Below, one piece after another: positions 35,950 through 44,408 of a DNA stretch of 64,000 nt. The position numbers were made by a program, and so were the translations under genes. This DNA is from Microlunatus soli (lineage in GTDB: Bacteria; Actinomycetota; Actinomycetes; Propionibacteriales; Propionibacteriaceae). Every line of letters starts with the position of its first letter. The stretch's first letter is position 1. The notes beneath the pieces were generated by a model. That model was not told the origin of the DNA, did not search any database, and saw only the letters and a program-made list of their open reading frames with translations. Location of the stretch: the NCBI RefSeq assembly GCF_900105385.1, contig NZ_LT629772.1, forward strand, positions 6,200,001 through 6,264,000, in the 5' to 3' direction.

Positions 35950-36936
35950 ATGGGGACGATGGTGCGAGCAGTCGTGATCGAACGGTTCGGCGATCCGAAC
36001 GGGATGGTGCTCACCGAGGTGCCGACGCCGGTGCCGGCCGGCGGACAGGTGATCATCGAGGTCGAAGCGATCGGGGTCGGTGGTGTCGATGCGGTGATCC
36101 GTCGCGGGATCCTCTCCGGCTACGGCTTCACCGAAGGATTGGTGCCGGGCAGTGAGGTGGCCGGTCGGGTGACCGCCGTCGGTCCCGGTGTCGACCGAGG
36201 CTGGGTCGATCGACGGGTCTGGGCCTTCACCGGCACCGGCGGTGGCTACGTCGAGCAGGCGGTGGCTCGGATCGAGGACATCACGGTGCTCCCCGACGGG
36301 CTGTCCGCGATCGATGCGGTCACGCTCGGCAGTTCGGGTCCGGTCGCGCAGTTCGCGCTGGCCCATGGCCACTTCCGTGCCGGGGAGTCGGTCCTGGTCC
36401 GAGGGGCTGCCGGCAGCATCGGCGTGGCGACGGTGCAGCTGGCTGCTCGGGCCGGCGCCTCGGTGGTCGCGGTCACCACGTCGTCGCCGGAGCGCGGCGA
36501 CCGGTTGCGGAAACTCGGGGCGACACAGCTGCTGGATCGTAGCGGTGCTGCGGCGCGAGGTGCGGATGCGGCGACCGGATTCGACGTGATCATCGACATC
36601 GTCGGCGGACCGCAGGTGCCTGACTTTGTCGATCGGCTCGCCCCGAACGGCCGCTTGGTGATCGCGGGTGCCGTTGCCGGGCTGCCGCCGGCTGACTTCG
36701 GGACGAGGCTGGTCGGCGTCGGGGCGTTCCAGCAGTCCCGATCGGTGGCGACCTTCAGCCTGAACACGATCCCGGCCTCCGAGGTCGGCCGGGTCCGGGC
36801 CCAGCAGTTCGACGCTGCTGCGGTCGGCGAGCTGACCTCCGTCGTGCAGGATGTGCTGCCACTGGACCGAGCCGCCGACGCGCACCACAGGATGGACGGC
36901 GGCACGGTGTTCGGGCGGATCGTGCTGACTCCCTGA
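35950..36936 (+). CDS. Zinc-independent quinone oxidoreductase / medium-chain dehydrogenase
   Basis: 328 residues. N-terminal GroES-like fold (VIERFGDPNGMVLTEVPTPVPAGGQVIIEVEAIGVGGVD) and a Rossmann NADP site (VRGAAGSIGVATVQLA, about 150-165). No structural zinc cysteines, as in QOR-type MDRs. The ATG 35950 follows GGAGG with 7-nt spacing; ATG 35959 is second choice. Paired with a TetR repressor and operator, so probably induced by reactive quinones or other electrophiles. Confidence 0.9.
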   Translation: MGTMVRAVVIERFGDPNGMVLTEVPTPVPAGGQVIIEVEAIGVGGVDAVIRRGILSGYGFTEGLVPGSEVAGRVTAVGPGVDRGWVDRRVWAFTGTGGGYVEQAVARIEDITVLPDGLSAIDAVTLGSSGPVAQFALAHGHFRAGESVLVRGAAGSIGVATVQLAARAGASVVAVTTSSPERGDRLRKLGATQLLDRSGAAARGADAATGFDVIIDIVGGPQVPDFVDRLAPNGRLVIAGAVAGLPPADFGTRLVGVGAFQQSRSVATFSLNTIPASEVGRVRAQQFDAAAVGELTSVVQDVLPLDRAADAHHRMDGGTVFGRIVLTP

Positions 36937-36987
36937 CGGCGTCCCTCTTGATCATCCGTCGGAGTCGTGACAGCATCGGGCTCTGAA

Positions 36988-37004
36988 ACGGGACAGTGTC
37001 CCGT
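36988..37004. promoter_or_regulatory. Operator-like palindrome before the symporter-sulfatase operon
   Basis: ACGGGACA-G-TGTCCCGT is perfect. A third half-site, TGGGACA, follows at 37009-37015. The regulator is not identifiable in the window. Confidence 0.6.
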
Positions 37005-37047
37005 CAAATGGGACAGGCGACGTGGCCGGAACCCGGAGAAGGGTGCG

Positions 37048-38412
37048 ATGACCGAACAGCACGGACAAGAGCTGGAGCAACGCGGCCGAGAAGCGGGGCT
37101 GCGGTCGGCCGGCATGCGTGATCGGACGGCTCGCAATGCGGTGGTCGCGAGCGTGATCGGCTCGGTCATCGAGTGGTACGACTTCTTCCTGTACGCGACC
37201 ATGGCCGCGCTGGTGTTCAACAAGGAGTTCTTCCCCGAGTTCGATCCGCTGATCGGCAGCCTGATCGCCTTCGCCACGTTTGCCGCCGGATTCATCACCC
37301 GGCCGATCGGCGGTTTGATCTTCGGTCACTTCGGTGACCGGCTCGGGCGGAAGAAGATCTTGATCCTGACCATGTTGATCATGGGCGGATCGTCCTTCCT
37401 GATGGGTGTGCTGCCGACCTATGCCGCGATCGGCACTGCCGCGCCGGTGCTGTTGCTGATCCTGCGGATGCTGCAGGGGATCGGGCTCGGCGGCGAGTGG
37501 GGCGGAGCGGCGATTCTCACCTTCGAGCACGCACCAGCCGGCCGGCGCGGCCGGATGAGCAGCTGGCCGCAGACCGGTGTCCCGCTCGGTCTGTTACTGT
37601 CCACCGTCGCAGTCAACCTGGTCTCCCTCGGCGGGGACGGTGCACTGGTCGCCTGGACCTGGCGGATCCCGTTCCTGTTCAGCGCGGTGCTGGTGCTGCT
37701 CGGCCTGTTCCTGCGGCTCCGGGTCGCCGAACCGGCCAGCTTCAGCGCGCTGGTCGCCACCGATCAGCGGGCCCGAGTGCCGCTGCTGGACGTGCTGCGC
37801 TACTACCCGAAGCAGATCCTGATCGGTGCCGGCGCCCGATTCAGTGAGAGCATCACCTTCAACGTCTACAACGCATTCATCCTGACCTACACCACGACGA
37901 TCCTCGGACTACCGAAGTCGTACGCCCTGAACGGGCTGCTGATCGCTTCGGTGCTCGGCTTCGTGATCATCCCGGCGACCGGCCGGCTCTCGGACCGGAT
38001 CGGCCGACGGCCGGTCTTCGGTCTCGGCGCGCTGATCGCGTTGGTCACCGCCTTTCCGGTGTTCGCACTCTTCGACAGCAAGATGATGATCTTGATCTGG
38101 GTGGCGATCATCGTCGGCTGGGCGCTCGGCGCCTGCACGATGTTCGGTCCGGAGGCGGCGTTCTTCGCCGAGCTGTTCCCGGCCCGGGTGCGTTACACCG
38201 GCATGTCGGTGGTCTATCAACTCGGCGTGTTGCCGTCGGGTGCGATCGCGCCGGCGCTCTGCATCTGGCTGGTCGGTCGGTTCGGCGGATCCTGGCCGGT
38301 GGCGGTCTACGTGATGGTCGCCGCCGTGATCGCGCTCGTCGCTGTGCTGCTGGCCCGCGAGACGGCCCACGACGACGTCGACGCCGACCTGATCACGGCC
38401 GCCGAAGACTGA
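37048..38412 (+). CDS. MHS-family metabolite:H+ symporter (MFS)
   Basis: 454 residues, 12 helices. The N-terminal SVIGSVIEWYDFFLYATMAALVFNKEFFPEF and the loop GHFGDRLGRKKILI are hallmarks of the metabolite:H+ symporter family (ProP, KgtP, ShiA). Imports an organic acid or osmolyte; substrate unknown. The start at ATG 37048 follows GGAGAAGGG; the upstream palindrome excludes a longer reading from GTG 36967. The sulfatase follows after 41 bp, so the transporter may import the sulfate ester or its product. Confidence 0.9.
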   Translation: MTEQHGQELEQRGREAGLRSAGMRDRTARNAVVASVIGSVIEWYDFFLYATMAALVFNKEFFPEFDPLIGSLIAFATFAAGFITRPIGGLIFGHFGDRLGRKKILILTMLIMGGSSFLMGVLPTYAAIGTAAPVLLLILRMLQGIGLGGEWGGAAILTFEHAPAGRRGRMSSWPQTGVPLGLLLSTVAVNLVSLGGDGALVAWTWRIPFLFSAVLVLLGLFLRLRVAEPASFSALVATDQRARVPLLDVLRYYPKQILIGAGARFSESITFNVYNAFILTYTTTILGLPKSYALNGLLIASVLGFVIIPATGRLSDRIGRRPVFGLGALIALVTAFPVFALFDSKMMILIWVAIIVGWALGACTMFGPEAAFFAELFPARVRYTGMSVVYQLGVLPSGAIAPALCIWLVGRFGGSWPVAVYVMVAAVIALVAVLLARETAHDDVDADLITAAED

Positions 38413-38453
38413 CCCGACATCCGAACCGACAACCACCAGGAGCAAACGAACAG

Positions 38454-40133
38454 ATGACCGTCGCCGACCAAGATCACCGTCGGGCCCAGCAGGATCAGGC
38501 CCAGCAGCAGGGACAGGCCAGGAGGCAGGGACAGCACCGTCCGAATGTCGTGATCATCCTCGCCGACGACATGGGCTACTCCGACATCGGCTGCTACGGC
38601 GGAGAGATCGACACCCCACACCTGGACGCGCTGGCGGCCCGCGGCGCTCGACTCACCCAGTTCTACAACACCGCCCGGTGCAGCCCGAGCAGAGCGTCAC
38701 TGATGACCGGCCTGCATCCGCACCAGACCGGTATCGGGATCCTCAACTACGACGATGCCCCGGACGGCTATCCCGGGACCCTGAACGACTCCTGCGTGAC
38801 GATCGCCGAAGCACTGCGATCGGGCGGCTATCGCAGCTATCTGTCCGGCAAGTGGCACCTGGCCAGCGACATCCACCAGCCGTCGGACAGTTGGCCGACC
38901 CGCCGCGGGTTCGACGGCTTCTACGGCACCCTGGAGGGCGCCGGCAGCTTCTTCCAGCCGCGGACCCTGACCCGGGACGAGACCAATGTCGAGTCCGAGA
39001 CCGAAGACCCGGACTTCTACTACACCGACACGATCTCGACCGAGGCTGTCGACTTCCTGCGTCGGCACCATGATCAACACGCCGACGACCCGTTCTTCCT
39101 CTACGTCGGCTACACCGCCCCGCACTGGCCGCTGCATGCGCCCGCCGAGGACATCGAGCGGTATCGCGGTCGGTTCGCCGCCGGCTGGGACCGGCTGCGT
39201 GAGGAGCGTCTGCAGCGGATGATCGACGACGGCCTGATCTCGGCGGACTGGCCGCTGACCGACCGGGACCCGCGGGTGCCGGCCTGGGACGAGATCGATG
39301 ATCAGGAATGGCAGGCCCGCCGGATGGAGGTGTACGCCGCCCAGATCGACCGGATGGACTCCGGGGTCGGGGTGATCATGGCCGAGTTGGAGGCGCAGGG
39401 CGTGGTCGACGACACGATCGTGATCTTCCTGTCCGACAACGGCGGCTGTGCCGAGGAGATGCCGATCGAGACCGCGCAGGAGTTCGTCACCACCTACGTC
39501 ACCTTCGACGCCGAGACCCGGGACGGCCGGCCGGTCCGGCCGGGCAACGACCCGTCCATCGTCCCCGGCGGTGAGGACAGCTACGCGACCTATGGACGGT
39601 CCTGGGCCAACGTGTCCAACACCCCGTTCCGGGAATACAAGCATTGGATCCACGAAGGCGGGATCGCCGCGCCGTTCATCGTGCAGTGGCCGGCACGGGT
39701 GCAGCCCGGGGTGCTGCGCCGGCAGCCGCATCAACTCACCGACGTGCTGGCAACCCTGCTGGACGCCGCCGGCCTGCAGTATCCGGAGCGGTACGACAAC
39801 CGGCCGATCCTGCCGGCCGAGGGGGTCAGCATGCTGCCGACCTTGATCGACGACGCCACCGATCCCGAACGTGTCCTCTATTGGGAGCACGAAGGCAACT
39901 GCGGCGTCCGCCGGGGGGACTGGAAGTTGGTCCGCAAACACGGCCGGTCCTGGGAGTTGTACGACATGATCACCGATCGCACCGAATTGCACGACCGGGC
40001 GACCGAACGGCCCGAGCTGGTGACAGAGTTGGCCGCGAGCTATCAGGCCTGGGCGGAGCGTTGTGGGGTGATCCCACGCGAGCACGTGCTGGAGCTCTAC
40101 CGCCGCCGAGGATCCGGCCTGCCGTCGGAGTGA
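38454..40133 (+). CDS. Type I sulfatase (arylsulfatase-like)
   Basis: 559 residues. NVVIILADDMGYSDIGCYGG supplies metal-binding Asp residues, and ARCSPSRASLMTG holds Cys76, which must be converted to formylglycine. SGKWHL, FLYVGYTAPHWPLHAP and FLSDNGG complete the family pattern. No formylglycine-generating enzyme gene lies nearby. The N-terminus has a Gln-rich stretch (residues 6-28) and no signal peptide, so the enzyme is cytoplasmic, consistent with uptake of the substrate by the upstream symporter. The ATG follows AGGAG. Confidence 0.94.
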   Translation: MTVADQDHRRAQQDQAQQQGQARRQGQHRPNVVIILADDMGYSDIGCYGGEIDTPHLDALAARGARLTQFYNTARCSPSRASLMTGLHPHQTGIGILNYDDAPDGYPGTLNDSCVTIAEALRSGGYRSYLSGKWHLASDIHQPSDSWPTRRGFDGFYGTLEGAGSFFQPRTLTRDETNVESETEDPDFYYTDTISTEAVDFLRRHHDQHADDPFFLYVGYTAPHWPLHAPAEDIERYRGRFAAGWDRLREERLQRMIDDGLISADWPLTDRDPRVPAWDEIDDQEWQARRMEVYAAQIDRMDSGVGVIMAELEAQGVVDDTIVIFLSDNGGCAEEMPIETAQEFVTTYVTFDAETRDGRPVRPGNDPSIVPGGEDSYATYGRSWANVSNTPFREYKHWIHEGGIAAPFIVQWPARVQPGVLRRQPHQLTDVLATLLDAAGLQYPERYDNRPILPAEGVSMLPTLIDDATDPERVLYWEHEGNCGVRRGDWKLVRKHGRSWELYDMITDRTELHDRATERPELVTELAASYQAWAERCGVIPREHVLELYRRRGSGLPSE

Positions 40134-40609
40134 TCTGCTCCCGCCATCAGCACGGCGACCGCCGGCAGATCCGGTTTCGCCCAGTCCAGGTCGAGCAGGT
40201 CCGCGACCGGCTGCCAGCGCAATTGATCGTGATCGGTACTGGTTGACGGCGCGGGGTGATGATCACCGATCAGGTAGCAGGCGAGATCGATCGTGTGTGC
40301 ACCGACCCGCGTTGTCGATCGGTCGAGCAGCCGACCGATCCGTGCGGCGACGGCGAGTTCCTCGAAGAGCTCACGGCGCAACGCCTGCTCCGGGGTCTCG
40401 GAGTTGTCGATCTTGCCGCCGGGAAACTCCCAGTGCCCGGCCGCCGACCGTCCGGCGGCACGGCGACAGGCCAGCACCCGGTCGTCGCAGACGAAGACGC
40501 CGGCGACGACACGCAGTCGATCATGCTCGTCGGTCAGCGGATGTTCCTCCTGATCTTGCGGCAGTTCTCTGATCTTTCTGGTCGTTTCTTCTGTGCTGTC
40601 GATGATCAT
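40097..40609 (-). CDS. NUDIX hydrolase, MutT-like
   Basis: 170 residues. RVVAGVFVCDDRVLACRRA, GHWEFPGGKID and the Nudix box (GGKIDNSETPEQALRRELFEEL) match MutT/8-oxo-dGTPase-type proteins. The start is uncertain: ATG 40609 adds an acidic leader, and a GTG near codon 34 is another option. Its 3' end overlaps the sulfatase 3' end by 37 nt on the opposite strand. Likely sanitises oxidised nucleotides. Confidence 0.82.
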   Translation of the reverse strand: MIIDSTEETTRKIRELPQDQEEHPLTDEHDRLRVVAGVFVCDDRVLACRRAAGRSAAGHWEFPGGKIDNSETPEQALRRELFEELAVAARIGRLLDRSTTRVGAHTIDLACYLIGDHHPAPSTSTDHDQLRWQPVADLLDLDWAKPDLPAVAVLMAGADHSDGRPDPRRR

Positions 40610-40929
40610 TGATCCGACAATCAGTAACGGTGTTGCATATCAGTTGCATCCCAGTCGGTGGACACGCCGTCGACCGTGACCGTTTACAAGATCAGTTGTG
40701 ATCATGGCAACAATCTACGCCTGAGGTTGTTGTTTGGACCTGGTGATCATCTGGGCAGGTGGGTTGCAAGATCGTCAAGAAGTCAAGCGGCCTATGGCGC
40801 CATGACACCATGATCTGCTCTACTGCCCACAGGCAGTGCCTACACAAGTCGTTGTCCGGCGTGCTGGTTGCTTGATCGGGGCGAGTCTCGCGCCTGCCGG
40901 ACAACCAAGACGTAAGGAGACGGTCTCAC
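40610..40929 (+). other. 320-nt gene-free region with inverted repeats before the TM-helix protein
   Basis: No gene. It is less GC-rich than its surroundings. It holds a CAACAATC...GGTTGTTG pair (around 40709-40733), an ACTGCC-CACA-GGCAGT hairpin near 40822, and the GTTGTCCGGC/GCCGGACAAC pair listed separately. Probably promoters of both divergent genes and a structured leader. Confidence 0.45.
40851..40905 (+). promoter_or_regulatory. Inverted repeat in the leader of the TM-helix protein
   Basis: GTTGTCCGGC (40851-40860) and GCCGGACAAC (40896-40905) pair perfectly around 35 nt, ending just before the GTAAGGAG ribosome site. Confidence 0.45.
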
Positions 40930-41697
40930 ATGAACATCGGAAAGGCCCTGGTCAACGGGCTCTCGGATGGGCTATCGACCTTCGCGACCTTCATCCCGAA
41001 GTTGCTCGGTTTCCTGCTGATCCTGCTGATCGGCTATCTGATCGCCAAGGGGCTGACCAAGGCCCTGCAATTCCTGCTGTCCAAGATCGGCTTCGACAAC
41101 CTGCTGCAGAAGGCCGGTCTGGCGAATCTGACCAAGAAGATCAACTTCGATGTCGGCGGGCTGATCATCAAGCTCGTTTTCTACTTCATCATGTTGATCG
41201 TCCTGCAGTTCGCGTTCTCGGCCTTCGGCCCGAACCCGGTGGCCGATCTGCTGAATCAGATCGTGTCGTTCCTGCCCCGGATCATCGTCGCGATCATTCT
41301 GGTGATCATCGCGGCGACCATCGCCAAGGTCGTCAAGGACCTGGTGTTGTCGGTGCTCGCCGGGCGTGACTTCGCCAACGTGGTCGGCACGGCCTGCTAC
41401 GTGGTCATCCTCGCCCTCGGCATCATCGCCGCGACGAACCAGATCGGCATCGGCGCCATCATCACCGGCCCGATCCTGATCTTCGTTCTGGCCACTGTCG
41501 GCGGCATCCTGGTCGTCGGACTCGGCGGCGGTCTGATCAAGCCCGCGCAGAGCCGGTGGGAAGGTCGACTCGCCGACCTGGACGCCAAGCTCGCCGAACA
41601 GCCTGCCGGCCAGCAGGTCGGTGGCGAGGCTCAGCAGCCCCAGCATCAGGTCCCGCCGACCGACAACGGTCCCGGATTCCCGACCAGCCAGGCCTGA
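40930..41697 (+). CDS. TM-helix-repeat membrane protein, MscS-like channel relative
   Basis: 255 residues with about five hydrophobic segments. The repeated pattern (long helix then KGLTKALQFLLSKIGFDNLLQKAGL, and a second copy around ATIAKVVKDLVLSVLAGRDFANVVG) matches the conserved TM-helix repeat found in mechanosensitive-channel-like proteins. The C-terminus is a cytoplasmic tail rich in Gln and Pro. The ATG follows GTAAGGAG. Probably a small-conductance or osmotic channel; that role is inferred. Confidence 0.8.
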   Translation: MNIGKALVNGLSDGLSTFATFIPKLLGFLLILLIGYLIAKGLTKALQFLLSKIGFDNLLQKAGLANLTKKINFDVGGLIIKLVFYFIMLIVLQFAFSAFGPNPVADLLNQIVSFLPRIIVAIILVIIAATIAKVVKDLVLSVLAGRDFANVVGTACYVVILALGIIAATNQIGIGAIITGPILIFVLATVGGILVVGLGGGLIKPAQSRWEGRLADLDAKLAEQPAGQQVGGEAQQPQHQVPPTDNGPGFPTSQA

Positions 41698-41724
41698 CGC
41701 GACACCGCGGAGCACCCCACACAT

Positions 41725-41789
41725 CCGCTGACCCGTCAGTTTCTCCCCGACACGCCGGGCGTGTCGGGGAGAAACTGGCGGGTCAGCGG
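41725..41789. terminator. 65-bp palindrome between convergent genes
   Basis: Symmetric about G41757, with 32-bp arms (…CAGTTTCTCCCCGACACGCC…) and one G:T pair at 41736/41778. Likely a bidirectional terminator. It overlaps the last codons of the lacI-type gene. Confidence 0.7.
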
Positions 41790-42799
41790 GTTGGGGTCAG
41801 GGCTGGCGCGGAGTCGTCGCCGGAGACGATGGCGGGCTCGACGGTGTGCTGCAACACGACGGTGCGTTGCGGTTCGTCGTCGCCGTCGATCCGCTGGATC
41901 AGCAGCTTGGCCGCCGTTTCGCCCATCTCCCGGGCGGGCAGTCGGACAACGGTGACCGCTCGCGGCGACATCGTCGTGAACGGGAGGCTGCCGACGACCG
42001 CGACGCCGATCGCCGGTGGCGCCAGACGGCGTTCGTTCAACAACTGCAGGATCCCCACGCCCATCAGATTGTTCGCAGCCACGACGGCATCGGGCGGCTC
42101 CGGCAGTGTCAGCAATCGTTCCATGGCATCGCGGCCGCCGTCGACCCGGAAGGTCGAATGACACAGCAGCTGGGGGTCCGGATCCTTCCCCGTGGTGGAC
42201 CGGACCGCCTCGCGCCAGCCCTCGACCCGCTCGACGGCCGTCTCGACCGCTGCCGGACCGGTGACGCAGGCGATCCGTCGGAATCCCTGCTCCAGCAGGT
42301 GATCGGTGGCATTCCGACAGGCTTCGCGGTTGGCCATCGTGACGCCGTCGACGGCAAAGGTCGACGTCCGGTCGACCGCGACGATGGCCCGGCCCGCCTC
42401 CAGGACGGGGGAGAGATCGGTCCGTTCGGACGCCGGCGCGATGATCACACCGGCCATGTGCTCGGCCAGCGCGATCTGCAGGAATCCGGACTCATGATCG
42501 CCGCGCTCGTCGGTGTTACAGAGCACCACCGAATAACCCGATTCGCGGGCCACATCGCCGACGCCGCGGGCCATCTCGGTGTAGTAGGGATTGCCGATAT
42601 CGGGGATGATCAACGCGATCACCTCCGAGTTGCGACGGCGCAGCGTGCGGGCCGCGCGATTCGGCGTGAACGCCAGATCGGCGGCTGCCCGGCGTACTCG
42701 CTCGGTCTTGTCCGCCGACACCCGGGCTCCGTTGAAGACCCGGGACACGGTTGCCGGGGAGACACCTGCCCGCGCGGCGACCTCGTAGATCGTTGCCAT
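41783..42799 (-). CDS. LacI family transcriptional regulator
   Basis: 338 residues. N-terminal HTH: IYEVAARAGVSPATVSRVFNGARVS, with the hinge helix NRAARTLRR. The periplasmic-binding-like effector domain follows (VIALIIPDIGNPYYTEMARGVGDVA). The ATG is preceded by GGAGG, and TAAGGT at 42828-42833 (minus strand) is a candidate -10. No sugar-use genes are adjacent, so its targets are elsewhere or include itself. Confidence 0.93.
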   Translation of the reverse strand: MATIYEVAARAGVSPATVSRVFNGARVSADKTERVRRAAADLAFTPNRAARTLRRRNSEVIALIIPDIGNPYYTEMARGVGDVARESGYSVVLCNTDERGDHESGFLQIALAEHMAGVIIAPASERTDLSPVLEAGRAIVAVDRTSTFAVDGVTMANREACRNATDHLLEQGFRRIACVTGPAAVETAVERVEGWREAVRSTTGKDPDPQLLCHSTFRVDGGRDAMERLLTLPEPPDAVVAANNLMGVGILQLLNERRLAPPAIGVAVVGSLPFTTMSPRAVTVVRLPAREMGETAAKLLIQRIDGDDEPQRTVVLQHTVEPAIVSGDDSAPALTPTR

Positions 42800-42830
42800 C
42801 GGTGCACCTCCGAACGTGTGAGCATGAACC

Positions 42831-44312
42831 TTACTGCCGCCGACGCTCCGGCAGGCGCGCTGCCTGAGATCCGGAATCCGAACGACCGATCGTGGTCGGT
42901 CGGCGACCCGCCGCGGCCAGCCGGCCGACGGCGGTCCGAAGCCGTTGCGGCGACTGGTTGGCGTAGCTGATCACCAACCCTGGGCGCCCGGGGCGGATCC
43001 GGTGCGTGCTCAGCGGCTGGACCTGGACGCCGTGATCGGCGGCGCGCCGGGCGAACTCCTGATCGTCGACGTCGTCGTCGAACAGGACGACCAGGTAGAT
43101 GCCGGCAGCGATCCCGGTGACCCGGCAACCGGGGAACCGTTCGGTCAACGCCGCGACCAACGCGTCACGCCGGCCCCGATGTCTGGTCCGCATCGAACGG
43201 AGGTGGCGGGCCAAGGCGCCGCTGCGGAGCAGTTCGGTCAGCACCAGCTGAGGTAGTGCGGGGGCGCCGAGGTCGAGCGCCCAGCGGCGCTCGACGATCG
43301 GCCCGACGAGGCGCTCGGGGGCCGCCAGCCATCCCAGTCGGAGCGCCGGGGCCAGGGTCTTGGACAGGCTGGAGGCGTAGCCGATCCGCTCCGGCGCCAG
43401 CGGCTGCATCGCCCGCACCGGGGCCCGGTCGTAGCGGTATTCGGCGTCGTAGTCGTCCTCGATGATCAGTGCGTCGCGATCCGCTGCCCAGGAGACCAGC
43501 CGGCGACGACGGTCGGCCGACAACACCACTCCGGTCGGGTAGTGATGGGCTGGGGTGAGCACGACCGCGTCGGAATCGGTCCGTTCCAGCGCTTCGACGT
43601 CGAGTCCGTCGGCGTCGACCGGGACCGGAACCGTCCGACAGCCCCAGTGCTGGAGGATCCGACGATTGCCCTCGGCGCCGGGGTCCTCGATCGCGACGAC
43701 CGGACCGCCGTTCGAACCGAGCACCTGATACAGCAGGCTCAGCGCACCGGTCACGCCGCCGGTGATCACGATCCGATCCGGAGACGTCGTCACGCCTCGG
43801 GACCGGGCCAACCAACCCGCGAGTTCGGCCCGGAGCTCCGGTACGCCCTGCGCCGGGGCGTAGCCCAGTTGCCGGCTGTCGGCGCGCTCCAGCACCGCTT
43901 GTTCGGCACGCAGCCATGCCGTCCTGGGAAACGCAGACAGGTCCGGGACGCCGGAGATCAGGTCGATCACGTCGGGGTCGGAATCGGGGCCGGTTCCCCG
44001 GCCGGGTCCGGTGGCGCCGGCCGCTGTTGTCGCGTCGATCTCCGCGGCAGGTGCCGAGCGGGCAGCGACACTGGTCCCGCCGCCGCGGTTGGTGACCAGC
44101 AGCCCTTCCTCGATCAACCGTTGGTAGGCCTCTGTGACCGTGCCGCGGGCGAAGCCCAGCTCGGCGGCCAGCTCGCGGGTGGCCGGCAGTCGGGCGCCGA
44201 CCGGGAGCGCCTCGCCGGTCGCCGCCCGAAGCCGATCAGCGAGCCAGTCGGTGCGGCGACCGCGAGGGATACCGGCCGGATCCAGCTGCAGGAAGTCCGA
44301 GCCACCGGTCAT
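42831..44312 (-). CDS. MocR/PdxR-type regulator (GntR HTH + aminotransferase domain)
   Basis: 493 residues from ATG 44312. The N-terminal winged HTH (LPVGARLPATRELAAELGFARGTVTEAYQRLIEEGLL) is fused to a fold-type I aminotransferase domain with SSLSKTLAPALRLGW, where Lys would bind PLP, and IIEDDYDAEYRYDR. MocR proteins sense PLP or amino compounds and control vitamin B6, GABA or export genes. It is divergent from a DMT exporter with TTGGACC/GGTCCAA boxes between them. A longer reading to 44399 crosses those boxes. Confidence 0.92.
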   Translation of the reverse strand: MTGGSDFLQLDPAGIPRGRRTDWLADRLRAATGEALPVGARLPATRELAAELGFARGTVTEAYQRLIEEGLLVTNRGGGTSVAARSAPAAEIDATTAAGATGPGRGTGPDSDPDVIDLISGVPDLSAFPRTAWLRAEQAVLERADSRQLGYAPAQGVPELRAELAGWLARSRGVTTSPDRIVITGGVTGALSLLYQVLGSNGGPVVAIEDPGAEGNRRILQHWGCRTVPVPVDADGLDVEALERTDSDAVVLTPAHHYPTGVVLSADRRRRLVSWAADRDALIIEDDYDAEYRYDRAPVRAMQPLAPERIGYASSLSKTLAPALRLGWLAAPERLVGPIVERRWALDLGAPALPQLVLTELLRSGALARHLRSMRTRHRGRRDALVAALTERFPGCRVTGIAAGIYLVVLFDDDVDDQEFARRAADHGVQVQPLSTHRIRPGRPGLVISYANQSPQRLRTAVGRLAAAGRRPTTIGRSDSGSQAARLPERRRQ

Positions 44313-44353
44313 GCACGCCAGCCTGCCACGAACCGGCACCCGCAGCAGCGAGT

Positions 44354-44399
44354 TTGGACCGATTGAATGCGCCAGGTTTGGCTCTGTGCACTGGTCCAA
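44354..44399. promoter_or_regulatory. Candidate MocR operator boxes
   Basis: TTGGACC (44354-44360) and GGTCCAA (44393-44399) form an inverted pair spaced for a dimer. The second overlaps CAAGAT (44397-44402), a weak -10 that lies 6 nt before ATG 44409. Confidence 0.5.
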
Positions 44400-44408
44400 G
44401 ATCCGGTG

